49,422 nt of DNA, from assembly GCA_018241525.1 (NCBI GenBank), contig JAFEDR010000004.1:1-49422 (forward strand), given 5' to 3'. The first letter of the stretch is position 1. Every line of letters starts with the position of its first letter. Shown piece by piece: positions 1 through 8,875 of this stretch. The notes beneath the pieces are model-generated. The model was not told the DNA's origin. It made no database searches and saw nothing but the letters and a program-made list of their open reading frames with translations. The position numbers were made by a program, and so were the translations under genes. This DNA is from Pseudomonadota bacterium (lineage in GTDB: Bacteria > Pseudomonadota > Gammaproteobacteria > Steroidobacterales > Steroidobacteraceae).

Positions 1-419
1 ACGCCCTTGCCGAGGTAGTCGTACTGCCACTTCCACTGGTAGCCGGTCACCTTGATGGTGAGCTCGGCGTTGCGCGTGTCCTCCATCTTGACCAGCGTCT
101 TGGCGGCGGGGATCGCCATGCTGACCAGGATCACGACCGGGATCACGGTCCAGATCACCTCGACGCGCGTCGAGTGCGTCAGGTTCTGGTCCGCCACCGC
201 GCCGCTCGACTTCCGGAACTTCCAGATCGAGTAGATCATGGCGCCGAACACCACGACCGCGATCGCGACGCAGACCCAGAAGATCAGCATGTGCAGCCCG
301 AACACCTCGCGCGAGATCGGCGTGACGCCGACCGGCATGTTGTAGCTGCTCTCGTAGGCGGACGCGGGCAGGGCGGCCAGGAGGCCCCCGAGCACGCCGG
401 CGATGGTTCTGTTCAGCAT
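1..419 (-). CDS. coxB: Cytochrome c oxidase subunit II, 5' part (runs off the left edge)
   Basis: The first 139 codons of subunit II of an aa3-type cytochrome c oxidase, the subunit that takes electrons from cytochrome c into the binuclear centre in the inner membrane. A signal-like hydrophobic start is followed by two membrane helices (about residues 47-68 and 90-108). Between them is the family's link (WKFRKSS), and the second helix begins with the EVIWTVIPVVIL motif. After it comes the periplasmic entry motif GYQWKWQYDY. The CuA-binding cupredoxin domain must lie outside the window. The ATG at 417-419 is preceded by AAGGGG. The gene lies 76 bp downstream of the DUF2244 gene on the same strand, a common arrangement at the head of cox operons. 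Confidence 0.95.
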   Translation of the reverse strand, partial: MLNRTIAGVLGGLLAALPASAYESSYNMPVGVTPISREVFGLHMLIFWVCVAIAVVVFGAMIYSIWKFRKSSGAVADQNLTHSTRVEVIWTVIPVVILVSMAIPAAKTLVKMEDTRNAELTIKVTGYQWKWQYDYLGKG

Positions 420-495
420 CTAAGCCCCTTACAGCCTGTCTTCTGGCCCGTTGTACCCTTTGCCCCCGGCGGACACGCGCCAGCCGCGGCGGGCC

Positions 496-1008
496 TCAGG
501 CCCGCCCGATCGCCGGTGTCTCGTTCGTGCGTCCGACCAGCGCCGCGAGGCGCCGGCCGAGCGACCGGCGCTCCTCCTCCGTCAGGAAGGCGCCGATCTC
601 GCAGGCGCGGCCATGCGACTCGATCAGGAGTCGCCCGGGCCGCCAACCTTGAGGGCCGTGCAGTGTAACCCTCGCCCAGTGCCGGGAAAACTGTGTCTTC
701 TGCTCACCGGCCGGACCGCGGGTCGTGACCACGACCGTCGCCTCGTCGATCTCGACCGTCTGCGTGTGATGCCGGCGCCGCAGGCTCGAGCCGAGCGCGA
801 AGGCCAGCAGCGCGAGCTCGAGCCCCGCAAACGGCAGCACCGGCCAGTAGCCGGCCGCGACGAAGAACGCCGCGACCGTCAGCGAGGTGATCGCGACGAG
901 GCCGAAGAAGGACCGCGCCTGCGCGGGCGTCAGCGAGCAATGCGGCAGCAGCTCGATGCGCCGCGCGCCGCCGGCCGCCACCTGCTCGCCTGCCCGGGGT
1001 ACCTGCAC
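496..1008 (-). CDS. DUF2244 family integral membrane protein
   Basis: A 170-aa protein with two central hydrophobic segments (about residues 33-53 and 56-75), followed by a soluble part beginning with SLRRRHHTQTVEI. This is the DUF2244 architecture, a family often encoded beside cytochrome oxidase genes. The molecular role is unknown; a part in oxidase assembly is inferred from position only. The GTG start at 1006-1008 has an AGGAG Shine-Dalgarno at 1017-1021. A good sigma-70-type promoter lies upstream (1048-1076), so this gene probably heads the cox operon, with coxB next. Confidence 0.8.
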   Translation of the reverse strand: MQVPRAGEQVAAGGARRIELLPHCSLTPAQARSFFGLVAITSLTVAAFFVAAGYWPVLPFAGLELALLAFALGSSLRRRHHTQTVEIDEATVVVTTRGPAGEQKTQFSRHWARVTLHGPQGWRPGRLLIESHGRACEIGAFLTEEERRSLGRRLAALVGRTNETPAIGRA

Positions 1009-1024
1009 GTCGCGTGCTCCTGCT

Positions 1025-1041
1025 GCCCCGCGAGGCGGGGC
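1025..1041 (-). other. GC hairpin at the predicted 5' end of the cox transcript
   Basis: Perfect 7-bp inverted repeat (GCCCCGC and GCGGGGC, 3-nt loop). It lies between the predicted transcription start (about 1041) and the Shine-Dalgarno of the DUF2244 gene (1017-1021). It may protect the 5' end of the mRNA or tune ribosome access. Confidence 0.5.
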
Positions 1042-1047
1042 CCGGCG

Positions 1048-1076
1048 AGTCTACGCGTCGCGATTAATTCCTGCAA
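1048..1076 (-). promoter_or_regulatory. Sigma-70-like promoter for DUF2244-coxB
   Basis: On the minus strand a -35 TTGCAG (1071-1076), a 17-nt spacer and a -10 TAGACT (1048-1053). The spacer is AT-rich compared with its surroundings. It sits in the 88-bp gap between the end of bioC and the DUF2244 start, which separates the oxidase operon from the biotin genes. Confidence 0.6.
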
Positions 1077-1096
1077 CAACATGGACTTGCGAGCGC

Positions 1097-1978
1097 TCAG
1101 CGGCGCCGCAGGCTCTCGATCGGAATGACCGTCTCGGTGCGCCGGCCGCGCTTCGGCGGGTTCACGCCCGGGCCCCAGGCCTGCCCGTAGACCACCTCCA
1201 CGGTCGCCGGCAGCCGGCCATCGACGTCGCGGAAGGCCTCGTAGGCGGCGGCGAGCGCGGCGAGGCGCCGCCGGCCGGTCAGTGCGCGCGGGCGCGCCGC
1301 GAGCGCGCCGGTCGCGCCGGCGGCACGCAGGTCGGCGTAAAGGCCCTCGATCGAGCCGTAGGTGAACGTCAGCCGCTCGACGTCCATCACCGGCTCCGCG
1401 AAGCCCGCGCGCGCGAGCGCGTCGCCGACGTCGTGCATGTCCGGGAAGCGGTGCACGCGGCGCGCGGCCTCGGTCTCGCCGAGCGCCGCGCGCAGCTCCC
1501 GCAGCGTGTCCGGCCCGAGCGTCGCGAAGGTGAAGTAGCCGCGCGGCGCGAGCACCCGTCGCACCTCGGCGAGCGCCGCGTCGAGGTCGGTCACCTGCGG
1601 CAGCAGCAGGCAGGACCAGACGAGGTCGAGCGCGCCGCTGCGCACCGGCAGCGCGAGCGCCTCGCCCCGCAGGCGGTGGAAGCCCCGCAGCCAGCCGCTC
1701 TGCGAGCGGGCGCGCGCCAGCATGCCCGCGCTCGAGTCGAGCGCCGCGACCGTCGCCCGCGGCCAGCGGCGCTTCAGGGCCTGCGCGCCGTGCCCGAGCC
1801 CGGTGCCGAGGTCGAGCACGGTCGCCGGCGTGAATGCGAGCAGCGCGAGGCGCGCCAGCATCTCGGCGCCGACGCGCGCCTCGAGCACGCCCGGGCCGGT
1901 GGCGGCACGGCTCGCGCGCTCGGCCCGGCGGCGCAGCGCCCGGCCGTCGAGCCCGGCGAAGGCCGCGCCCTCGCTCAC
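1097..1978 (-). CDS. bioC: Malonyl-[ACP] O-methyltransferase
   Basis: A 293-aa class I SAM methyltransferase. It methylates the free carboxyl of malonyl-ACP so that fatty acid synthesis can build the pimelate moiety of biotin. The SAM-binding motif I is VLDLGTGLGHG (residues 54-64), followed by the acidic loop VAALDSSAGML (77-87). The LARARSQ.GWLRG and GALDLVWSCLLLPQVTD segments fit the BioC family. The C-terminal half carries LTFTYGSIEGLYADLRAAGATG, another BioC hallmark. The GTG start at 1976-1978 overlaps the bioH stop by 4 bases (GTGA), so the two are translationally coupled. Other biotin genes are not in the window. Confidence 0.9.
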   Translation of the reverse strand: MSEGAAFAGLDGRALRRRAERASRAATGPGVLEARVGAEMLARLALLAFTPATVLDLGTGLGHGAQALKRRWPRATVAALDSSAGMLARARSQSGWLRGFHRLRGEALALPVRSGALDLVWSCLLLPQVTDLDAALAEVRRVLAPRGYFTFATLGPDTLRELRAALGETEAARRVHRFPDMHDVGDALARAGFAEPVMDVERLTFTYGSIEGLYADLRAAGATGALAARPRALTGRRRLAALAAAYEAFRDVDGRLPATVEVVYGQAWGPGVNPPKRGRRTETVIPIESLRRR

Positions 1979-2745
1979 GCGTCGCCGAGGAGCGCGGCGA
2001 GCAGCGCCTCGACCTCGGCCCGGTGCGACAGGAACGGCGCGTGCGCGGCGCGGCGCACGAGCGCGTAGCGCGCGCCCGGCACGAGCGCCGCGAGCGCCTC
2101 GACCGCCGCCGGCGGCGCCAGCCGGTCGTACTCGCCCGCGATCGCCAGCGTCGGCGCGCGCACGCGCGCCAGCTCGGCGCGCAGGTCGACGTGGCGCAGG
2201 ATCTCGAGGCCGGCGGCGAGCGCGGCGGTGCTCGGCGCGCCGTGCTCGGCGAGCTGCTGCTTGAGCTCGCGCAGCGTCGCGAGCGCGTGCTCCTCGCCGC
2301 GCACCTCGAGCGCCAGGAAGTCCTGCACGGTGCCGCGCCAGTCGCGCGCCAGCCGGCTGGCCATGCCGGCGAGCAGCGCCGGATCGATGCCATGCGGCCA
2401 GTCGCGGCGCACGTGGCTGCAGGGCGAGGCCGCGATCAGCGCGAGGTGCGTCACGCGCTCGGGATACAGCGTCGCGAGGCGCACCGCGACCAGGCCGCCG
2501 AGCGACCAGCCGACCAGGCTGCAGCGCTCCGGCAGGCATTCGGCGACGAGCCGCGCGAGCCCCTCGAGGTCGGCGGCGCCCTTCGCCCACGGCGAGCGGC
2601 CGTGGCCCGGCAGGTCGAGGGCGTGCACCCGGTGGCGCGCCGCGAGGCTGCGCGCGAGCGCGCCGAAGACGCCGCCGTGCAGGCCCCAGCCATGCAGCAG
2701 CGCGACATCCGGGCCCTCGCCCTGGGTTTCGCGGTAGAGGCTCAC
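1975..2745 (-). CDS. bioH: Pimeloyl-[ACP] methyl ester esterase
   Basis: A 256-aa alpha/beta hydrolase that removes the methyl group put on by BioC, ending the pimeloyl-ACP stage of biotin synthesis in the cytoplasm. The nucleophile elbow is GWSLGG (Ser at about residue 81). The acid is the Asp in AGEYDRLAP (about 207) and the histidine is in AAHAPFLSH (about 235). An oxyanion HGWGLHGGVF lies at about 18-27. The length matches E. coli BioH (256 aa). The GTG start (2743-2745) is chosen by homology, because the open frame continues upstream and the Shine-Dalgarno is poor. It is coupled to bioC downstream. Confidence 0.9.
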   Translation of the reverse strand: MSLYRETQGEGPDVALLHGWGLHGGVFGALARSLAARHRVHALDLPGHGRSPWAKGAADLEGLARLVAECLPERCSLVGWSLGGLVAVRLATLYPERVTHLALIAASPCSHVRRDWPHGIDPALLAGMASRLARDWRGTVQDFLALEVRGEEHALATLRELKQQLAEHGAPSTAALAAGLEILRHVDLRAELARVRAPTLAIAGEYDRLAPPAAVEALAALVPGARYALVRRAAHAPFLSHRAEVEALLAALLGDA

Positions 2746-2917
2746 CGCGGCCCCGGGCGCCGGTCGGCGGAGGTCGGGCGGTCGGCGGGCCGGGTGCTTC
2801 GGCGGGTCGGGTGCATCGGGGTCGCGATGATGCGGGACGCCGGCCGCCGTGGCGAGCCGGGCGGCGGACTCGGAAAAGTTGCGTGGATTCACGCCGTCGT
2901 CAACGTATCGACAGGGA

Positions 2918-2927
2918 ATCTTAAGAT
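2918..2927. promoter_or_regulatory. Perfect 10-bp palindrome in the bioH / efflux divergent region
   Basis: ATCTTAAGAT lies in the most AT-rich part of the 257-bp gap (2746-3002) between bioH (minus) and the RND adaptor (plus). A possible minus-strand -35 TTGACG is next to it (2898-2903), but the matching -10 is weak. It may be an operator for either direction; nothing else identifies it. Confidence 0.3.
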
Positions 2928-3002
2928 CATCGCGGCCCGTCCCTGCACCGATGGGCCCGCCGTGCTCGATCCCGCGACCTTCCGCTCCCCCGGGCGTGCC
3001 CC

Positions 3003-4211
3003 GTGACGACCGAACCCGCCCCGCCCCGCGACGGGCTCCCGGAGCCGTGGTCGCGCCAGGCACAGCTGCGCGCGCTGCTGCTCGTCGGCGTTGCGCTCGC
3101 CGCCGTCGCGATCCTGGCCTGGCTCCTGCTGCGCAGCGCCGCGCCCGGCCCCGCGCCGGCCGCGGCGCCTGCCGGCACCTTCCGGCCGACGCCGCAGCAG
3201 CTCAAGGCCCTGACGATCGAGGCGGTCGCCACCCACCGCTTCGCGACCGTCGAGGTGGCCGACGGCCGCATCGCGGTCGACGCCGATCGCGCGACGCCGG
3301 TGTACTCGCCGTTCACCGGGCGCATCGTCGCGCTGGTCCGCGCCGCCGGCGACGCGGTCACCGCCGGCGCGCCGCTCGCCTGGATCGAGGCCGCCGAGTA
3401 CGCCCAGGCGCGCAGCGACCTCGCGAGCGCCGCCGCGCAAGCGCGCCTCGCGACCGCGACCCTGGAGCGCAAGCGGGCGCTGCTCGAGGAGCACGGCGCC
3501 TCGCTCGCCGAGGTGCAGCAGGCGGAGTCCGACGCCGCGGGCGCGGCCGCGGCGCTGTCCGCCGCACGCGCGCGGCTCGCGATCCTCGGCCTCGATGCGC
3601 CCGCCATTGATGCGCTCGCGGCCTCGGCCGCCGGCGATGCGCGCGTTGCGCTGCGCGCGCCGATCGCCGGCGTCATCGTCGACCGTGCCGCTGCGCCCGG
3701 CCAGTACCTGCAGGCCGGCACCGGCACGGCGCTCTATACGATCGCCGACACGCGCCGGGTCTGGGCGGTCGGCGCGGTCCGCGAGGGCGAGTCGGCGGCG
3801 CTGCGCCGCGGCCAGCCGGTCGAGGTCAGGGTCGCCGCCGCCCCGGCGCGTCGCTACGCCACGCGGCTCGACTACGTCGGCGCGACGGTCGACCCGGCGA
3901 CCCACCGCGTGACCGTGCGCGCGACGCTCGACAACGGCGACGGCGCGCTGCGCCCGGAGATGCTGGCGACGCTGTCGGTCGTGACCGCCGAGGCGGCGGC
4001 CGCGGTCGCGGTCCCCGAGAGCGCGGTGGTCTACGACGGCGAGCGCGCCCACGTCTGGGTGGTGGATGCGGGCGATGCGATCGGTCTGCGCGAGATCCGC
4101 GCCGGCCGGCGCGGCGAGGGCCTGGTCGAGGTGCTCGACGGGCTGCGCGCCGGCGAGCGCGTGGTGACGCGCGGCAGCCTGTTCATCGACCGCGCGGCGC
4201 GCCGCGACTGA
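3003..4211 (+). CDS. RND efflux periplasmic adaptor (CzcB/CusB family)
   Basis: A 402-aa membrane fusion protein bridging the inner-membrane pump and the outer-membrane channel of a tripartite exporter. One N-terminal membrane anchor (about residues 21-42) is followed by a proline/alanine linker. The split biotinyl/lipoyl-like domain is seen as TPVYSPFTGRIVAL (about 99-112) and later VALRAPIAGVIVDR. Between them is an alpha-helical hairpin of about 80 residues, rich in Ala, Gln and Glu. The beta-barrel (RRVWAVGAVREGESAAL) and membrane-proximal domains follow. I see no His- or Met-rich metal-binding N-terminus. The GTG start has only a weak ribosome site. The pump gene begins 2 bp after the stop. 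Confidence 0.85.
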   Translation: MTTEPAPPRDGLPEPWSRQAQLRALLLVGVALAAVAILAWLLLRSAAPGPAPAAAPAGTFRPTPQQLKALTIEAVATHRFATVEVADGRIAVDADRATPVYSPFTGRIVALVRAAGDAVTAGAPLAWIEAAEYAQARSDLASAAAQARLATATLERKRALLEEHGASLAEVQQAESDAAGAAAALSAARARLAILGLDAPAIDALAASAAGDARVALRAPIAGVIVDRAAAPGQYLQAGTGTALYTIADTRRVWAVGAVREGESAALRRGQPVEVRVAAAPARRYATRLDYVGATVDPATHRVTVRATLDNGDGALRPEMLATLSVVTAEAAAAVAVPESAVVYDGERAHVWVVDAGDAIGLREIRAGRRGEGLVEVLDGLRAGERVVTRGSLFIDRAARRD

Positions 4212-4213
4212 CG

Positions 4214-7200
4214 ATGAACGGGCTCGTTGCCTTTGCCCTGCGCCAGCGCGTGCTCGTCACCGCGCTGCTCGTGCTGGTGCTCGGCGCGGGCGCCGTCAGC
4301 TTCGCACTGCTCAACATCGAGGCCTACCCCGACCCGGTGCCACCGCTGGTCGACATCGTCACCCAGTCGAGCGGCCAGTCCGCCGAGGAGATCGAGCGCT
4401 ACGTCACGATCCCGATCGAAGTGCAGATGGCCGGCATCCCGCACGTGCAGGCGATCCGGACCATCTCGCTGTTCGGGCTCTCGGACGTCAAGGTGCAGTT
4501 CACCTACGACTTCAGCTACGAGCAGGCCGAGCAGTGGGTCATCAACCGCCTGTCGCAGCTGCCGCCGCTGCCGAACGGCGCGCAGCCGGCGCTCTCGCCG
4601 CAGAGCCCGATCGGCGAGATCTACCGCTACCGCGTCGCCGCGCCGCGCGGCTACCCGGTGGCCGACCTCAAGACGCTGCAGGACTGGGTGCTCGAGCGGC
4701 GCTTCAAGGCGGTGCCCGGCGTGATCGACGTGACCGGCTGGGGCGGCGAGACCAAGACCTACGAGATCGCGGTCGACCCGCGCCGTCTCGCCGGCTACGG
4801 CCTCGGCCTGCCGCAGCTGCTGCAGGCGCTCGGCAACGCCAACATCAACGTCGGCGGCCAGACCATCAACATCGGTCCGGAGGCCGCGGTGGTGCGCGGC
4901 GTCGGCCTCATCCACAGCGTCGAGGACGTGCGCCGCACGCCGCTCGTGGTCAATCACGGCGTGCCGCTCTACGTCGGCGACGTCGCCGAGGTGCGCGTCG
5001 GCCACCAGCCGCGCCTCGGCATCGCCGGCCTCGACGACGACGACGACATCGTGCAGGGCATCGTGCTGATGCGGCGCGGCGCGCAGTCGAGCCCGACCAT
5101 CGAGCGCGTGCAGCACGAGGTCGAGCACGTCAACGGCGCCGGCCTGCTGCCGCCCGGTGTGCACATCGAGCGCATCTACGACCGCAGCGACCTGATCCGC
5201 GCCACCACCCGCACCGTGCTGCACAACATGCTGGCCGGCGTGGTGCTGATCTTCCTGCTGCAGTGGGCCTTCCTCGGCAGCCTGCGCACCGCGCTGATCG
5301 TCGCCACCACGATCCCGTTCGCGCTCGCCTTCGCGATCACGCTGATGGTGCTGCGCGGCGAATCGGCCAACCTGCTGTCGGTCGGCGCGATCGACTTCGG
5401 CCTCGTGGTCGATGCGACCGTGATCATGATGGAGAACATCTTCCGCCACCTGGCGGAGAGCGCGACCCGGCACCGCGCCGGCCCCTCGGCGCTGCACACG
5501 ATGCGCACGCCGTCCGGCTTCCGCGGCCGCTTCGGCACGATCTCGAACGCCGCCGCCGAGGTCAGCCGCTCGATCTTCTTCGCCGCCGCGATCATCATCG
5601 CCGGCTTCGTGCCGCTGTTCACGCTGTCGGGCATCGAGGGCCACATCTTCGGGCCGATGGCCAAGACCTACGGCTACGCGATCGCCGGCGGGCTGCTCGC
5701 GACCTTCACCGTGACGCCGGCGCTTGCCTCGCTGCTGCTCGGCGCGCGCATCGAGGAGCGCGAGACCTGGCTGGTGCGGCAGATCCGCCGCCTCAACGAG
5801 CCGCTGATCCGCTTCGCGCTCGCCAACCGGCTGCTGGTGGTCGGGCTCGCCGGGCTGGTCGCGGTCGCGGCGCTGCTGGCCGCGCGCACGCTCGGCCTCG
5901 AGTTCCTGCCGAAGCTCGAGGAGGGCAACCTCTGGATCCGCGCGACCTTCCCGACCGCGATCTCGCTCGAGGAGGGCAACGGCTACGTGAACCGGATGCG
6001 GCGGCTGATCCGCGCCTACCCGGAGGTCGAGACGGTCGTCTCGCAGCACGGCCGGCCCGACGACGGCACCGACGCCACCGGCTTCTTCAACGCCGAGTTC
6101 TTCGTGCCGCTGAAGCCCGCCGAGCGCTGGCCGGCCGGCGTCGACAAGGCGCGGCTCACCGAGGAGATGACCGCGCGGCTCGAGGAGGCCTTCCCCGGCG
6201 TCGAGTTCAACTTCTCGCAGTACATCCAGGACAACGTCGAGGAGGCGGCCTCCGGGGTCAAGGGCGAGAACTCCGTGAAGATCTACGGCAACGACCTCGA
6301 GACGCTGGAGCAGACCGCGACCCGCATCGCCGCGGTGCTCTCGACCGTGCCCGGCGTCACCGACCTCGCGGTGCTGCGCTCGCTCGGCCAGCCGACCGTG
6401 CGCATCGACGTCGACCGCGGCCGCGCGGCGCGCTACGGGCTGATGCCCGGCGACGTGAACGCCGTCGTGCAGGCGGCGATCGGCGGCCAGTCGGCGGGCG
6501 ACCTCTACGAGGAGGGCAGCGACCGGCACTTCCCGATGGTGGTGCGGCTCGCGGCGCCGTTCCGCCAGAGCCTCGAGGCGCTCGGCCGGATCCCGATCGC
6601 GGCGCCCGACCCGACCGGCGGGCCGACGCCGGTGCCGGTCGCGCTCGGCGACGTCGCCGACGTGCACCTCGTCTCGGGCGCCTCGTTCATCTACCGCGAG
6701 CAGCAGCAGCGCTACGTACCGATCAAGTTCAGCGTGCGCGGCCGCGACCTCGGCAGCGCGGTGCTCGAGGCCGAGCGCCGCGTCGAGAGCGAGGTGACGC
6801 TCCCCGGCGGCTACCGCCTCGAGTGGGTCGGCGAGTTCGGCAACCTGCAGGAGGCGCTCGGCCGGCTGGCGCTCGCGGTGCCGCTCGCGTTCGTGCTGAT
6901 CTGCCTGCTGCTCTACCTGAACTTCAACAGCGTGCGCGAGGTGCTGCTGGCCGCGAGCGTGATCCCGATGGCACTGGTCGGCGGCATCTTCGCGCTGTTC
7001 CTGACCGGCACGCCGTTCAGCGTCTCCGCCGCGATCGGCTTCGTGGCGCTGTTCGGCATCGCGGCGATGGACGGGATCCTGGTGCTGTCGTACTACAACC
7101 TGAGCCTCGCGGCCGGCCTCGAGCGCGTGCCGGCGATGCTGCACACCTGCCGCACGCAGCTGCGACCGGTCATGATGACCTGCATCGTCGCCGGCATCGG

Positions 7201-7399
7201 CCTCGCGCCGGCGGCGCTCTCGACCGGCATCGGCTCGCAGGTGCAGCGGCCGCTGGCGCTGGTGGTGGTCGGCGGCATGCTGCTCGCGCCGGCGCTGATC
7301 CTGCTGGTGCTGCCGGTCATGATCCTGCGCTACTCGACCCGCGGCCCGCTGCCCGAGTCCGGCGAGGGCGCGGCGGCGACGCCGGGAGCCGCGCCGTGA
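4214..7399 (+). CDS. RND efflux pump, CzcA/CusA-like permease
   Basis: A 1061-aa proton-driven inner-membrane transporter with the RND plan: one N-terminal helix, a large periplasmic loop, helices 2-6 plus loop, then the repeat. Heavy-metal-efflux (HME) family signatures include SSGQSAEEIERYVTIPIEVQMAGIP near the N-terminus. In TM4 the proton-relay segment AIDFGLVVDATVIMMEN keeps both Asp and the Glu, but reads VDATV where many HME pumps have VDGAV. The periplasmic EEAASGVKGENSVKIYG block is typical of the broader CzcA-like group. The substrate cannot be read from sequence, and no metal-sensing regulator is adjacent. The stop overlaps the start of the outer-membrane partner. Confidence 0.9.
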   Translation: MNGLVAFALRQRVLVTALLVLVLGAGAVSFALLNIEAYPDPVPPLVDIVTQSSGQSAEEIERYVTIPIEVQMAGIPHVQAIRTISLFGLSDVKVQFTYDFSYEQAEQWVINRLSQLPPLPNGAQPALSPQSPIGEIYRYRVAAPRGYPVADLKTLQDWVLERRFKAVPGVIDVTGWGGETKTYEIAVDPRRLAGYGLGLPQLLQALGNANINVGGQTINIGPEAAVVRGVGLIHSVEDVRRTPLVVNHGVPLYVGDVAEVRVGHQPRLGIAGLDDDDDIVQGIVLMRRGAQSSPTIERVQHEVEHVNGAGLLPPGVHIERIYDRSDLIRATTRTVLHNMLAGVVLIFLLQWAFLGSLRTALIVATTIPFALAFAITLMVLRGESANLLSVGAIDFGLVVDATVIMMENIFRHLAESATRHRAGPSALHTMRTPSGFRGRFGTISNAAAEVSRSIFFAAAIIIAGFVPLFTLSGIEGHIFGPMAKTYGYAIAGGLLATFTVTPALASLLLGARIEERETWLVRQIRRLNEPLIRFALANRLLVVGLAGLVAVAALLAARTLGLEFLPKLEEGNLWIRATFPTAISLEEGNGYVNRMRRLIRAYPEVETVVSQHGRPDDGTDATGFFNAEFFVPLKPAERWPAGVDKARLTEEMTARLEEAFPGVEFNFSQYIQDNVEEAASGVKGENSVKIYGNDLETLEQTATRIAAVLSTVPGVTDLAVLRSLGQPTVRIDVDRGRAARYGLMPGDVNAVVQAAIGGQSAGDLYEEGSDRHFPMVVRLAAPFRQSLEALGRIPIAAPDPTGGPTPVPVALGDVADVHLVSGASFIYREQQQRYVPIKFSVRGRDLGSAVLEAERRVESEVTLPGGYRLEWVGEFGNLQEALGRLALAVPLAFVLICLLLYLNFNSVREVLLAASVIPMALVGGIFALFLTGTPFSVSAAIGFVALFGIAAMDGILVLSYYNLSLAAGLERVPAMLHTCRTQLRPVMMTCIVAGIGLAPAALSTGIGSQVQRPLALVVVGGMLLAPALILLVLPVMILRYSTRGPLPESGEGAAATPGAAP

Positions 7400-8811
7400 G
7401 GCGCCTCGCGCTGCTCGCCGGCCTGCTGGCAGGCGGCTGCGCGGTCGGCCCGGACTTCCACCGGCCGCCGCCGCCCGCGGTCGAGCGCTTCGTGCCGGGC
7501 GCGCCGCCGGCGAGCGACCTGCAGCGATTCCTGGCGGAGCGCGATCCGGCGGCCGACTGGTGGACGGCGTTCGGCTCGCCCGAGCTCGACGCGCTGGTCG
7601 CCGAGGCGCTGCGCGCGAACCCGAGCGTCGCCGCCGCGCAGGCGGCGCTGCGTGCGGCGCGCGAGTCGCTCGCCGCCGAGCGCGGCGCGTACTTCCCGGC
7701 GCTGACGCTCGGCGCCAGCGCGAGCAGGAGCCGCGACGCCGTCGAGGTGCTGTCGCCGACGCTGAGCTCGGGCGCCGAGCTCTACCGGCTCTACACCGCG
7801 CAGGTCGGGGTCAGCTACGCGCTCGACCTCTTCGGCGGCCGGCGGCGCGCGGTCGAGTCCGCGGCGGCGGGCGCCGAGGCCGCGCGCTGGCAGCTCGAGG
7901 CCGCCTACCTGACGGTCGCGGGCAACGTGACCGTCGCCGCGCTGCAGCTCGCCGGCCTCGACGTCCAGGTCGCCGAGGCCGAGCGCAGCGTCGCGAGCGC
8001 GCGCGAGCTGCGCGCGATCCTCGGTCGCCAGCAGGCGCTCGGCGCGGCGAGCGGCCTCGAGGTCGCCGCGCAGGACGCCGCGCTCGCCGCCGCCGAGGCG
8101 GCGCTGCCGCCGCTCGTGCGCCAGCGCGAGGCCACCCGCCACCTGCTCGCGGTGCTGCTCGGCCGCCTGCCCGCGGAGGCCCCGGCCGCGGTGCCGCCGC
8201 TCACGGCGCTGCGGCTGCCCGAGGCGCTGCCCCTTGGCGTGCCCTCGGCGCTGGTCGCGCGCCGGCCGGACGTGCGCGCCGCGGAGGCGTCGCTGCACGC
8301 GGCGACCGCCGCGGTCGGCGTCAGCCTCGCCGACCTGCTGCCGCAGTTCTCGCTCGGCGCCGACTACGGCAGCTCGGCGACCGCGAGCGGCGAGCTCGGC
8401 CGGCCGTACACGCGGTTCTGGAGCCTCGGCGCGAACCTGACGCAGGTGCTGTTCGAGGGCGGCGCGCTCGTGCATCGCTACCGCGCCGCGGAGGCGAACC
8501 TCGACGGCGCCGCGGCGAACTACCGCGCGACCGTGCTGGCCGCGTTCCAGGGCGTCGCGGACGCGCTGCGGGCGCTCGAGTCCGACGCGGCGATACGGGC
8601 GGCCGCGGGGCGTGGCGCGGACGCCGCCGCGAGCAGCCTCGCGATCGTCCGCCGCCAGCTCGAGCTCGGCGGCGCGGGCTATCCCGCGCTGCTGGCGGCC
8701 GAGCAGGCGGATGCGCAGGCCCGCGCGACGCGCGCGGCCGCCGAGGCGGCCACCTTCGCCGACACCGCGGCGCTCTTCCAGGCGCTGGCCGGACCGGTGC
8801 CGGCGCGCTGA
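7396..8811 (+). CDS. Outer-membrane efflux channel lipoprotein (NodT/OprM-like)
   Basis: A 471-aa outer-membrane factor, third component of the tripartite pump. A short signal peptide ends in the lipobox LAGGC (Cys15), so the mature protein should be lipid-anchored. It is followed by the family start AVGPDFHRP and the DWWTAFGSPELDALVAEALRANPSV motif. Two outer-efflux repeats follow: long Ala/Arg/Glu helices separated by beta strands such as YTAQVGVSYALDLFGG and RFWSLGANLTQVLFEGG. The GTG at 7396-7398 overlaps the pump stop by 4 bases. The three genes 3003-8811 form one operon. Confidence 0.9.
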   Translation: MRRLALLAGLLAGGCAVGPDFHRPPPPAVERFVPGAPPASDLQRFLAERDPAADWWTAFGSPELDALVAEALRANPSVAAAQAALRAARESLAAERGAYFPALTLGASASRSRDAVEVLSPTLSSGAELYRLYTAQVGVSYALDLFGGRRRAVESAAAGAEAARWQLEAAYLTVAGNVTVAALQLAGLDVQVAEAERSVASARELRAILGRQQALGAASGLEVAAQDAALAAAEAALPPLVRQREATRHLLAVLLGRLPAEAPAAVPPLTALRLPEALPLGVPSALVARRPDVRAAEASLHAATAAVGVSLADLLPQFSLGADYGSSATASGELGRPYTRFWSLGANLTQVLFEGGALVHRYRAAEANLDGAAANYRATVLAAFQGVADALRALESDAAIRAAAGRGADAAASSLAIVRRQLELGGAGYPALLAAEQADAQARATRAAAEAATFADTAALFQALAGPVPAR

Positions 8812-8875
8812 GCGCGCCCGCGCGCCGGTGCTAGAGTCCGGGCGCCACCGCCGGACACCGCGCCGCGAGGACCGC

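Noticed and set aside
4031..7144. Very long minus-strand open frame (about 1037 codons) opposite the RND pump gene
   Set aside because: It is rich in Arg, His, Glu and Asp in the way that high-GC antisense frames are, has no recognisable domain, and lies exactly opposite a well-supported CzcA-like gene.
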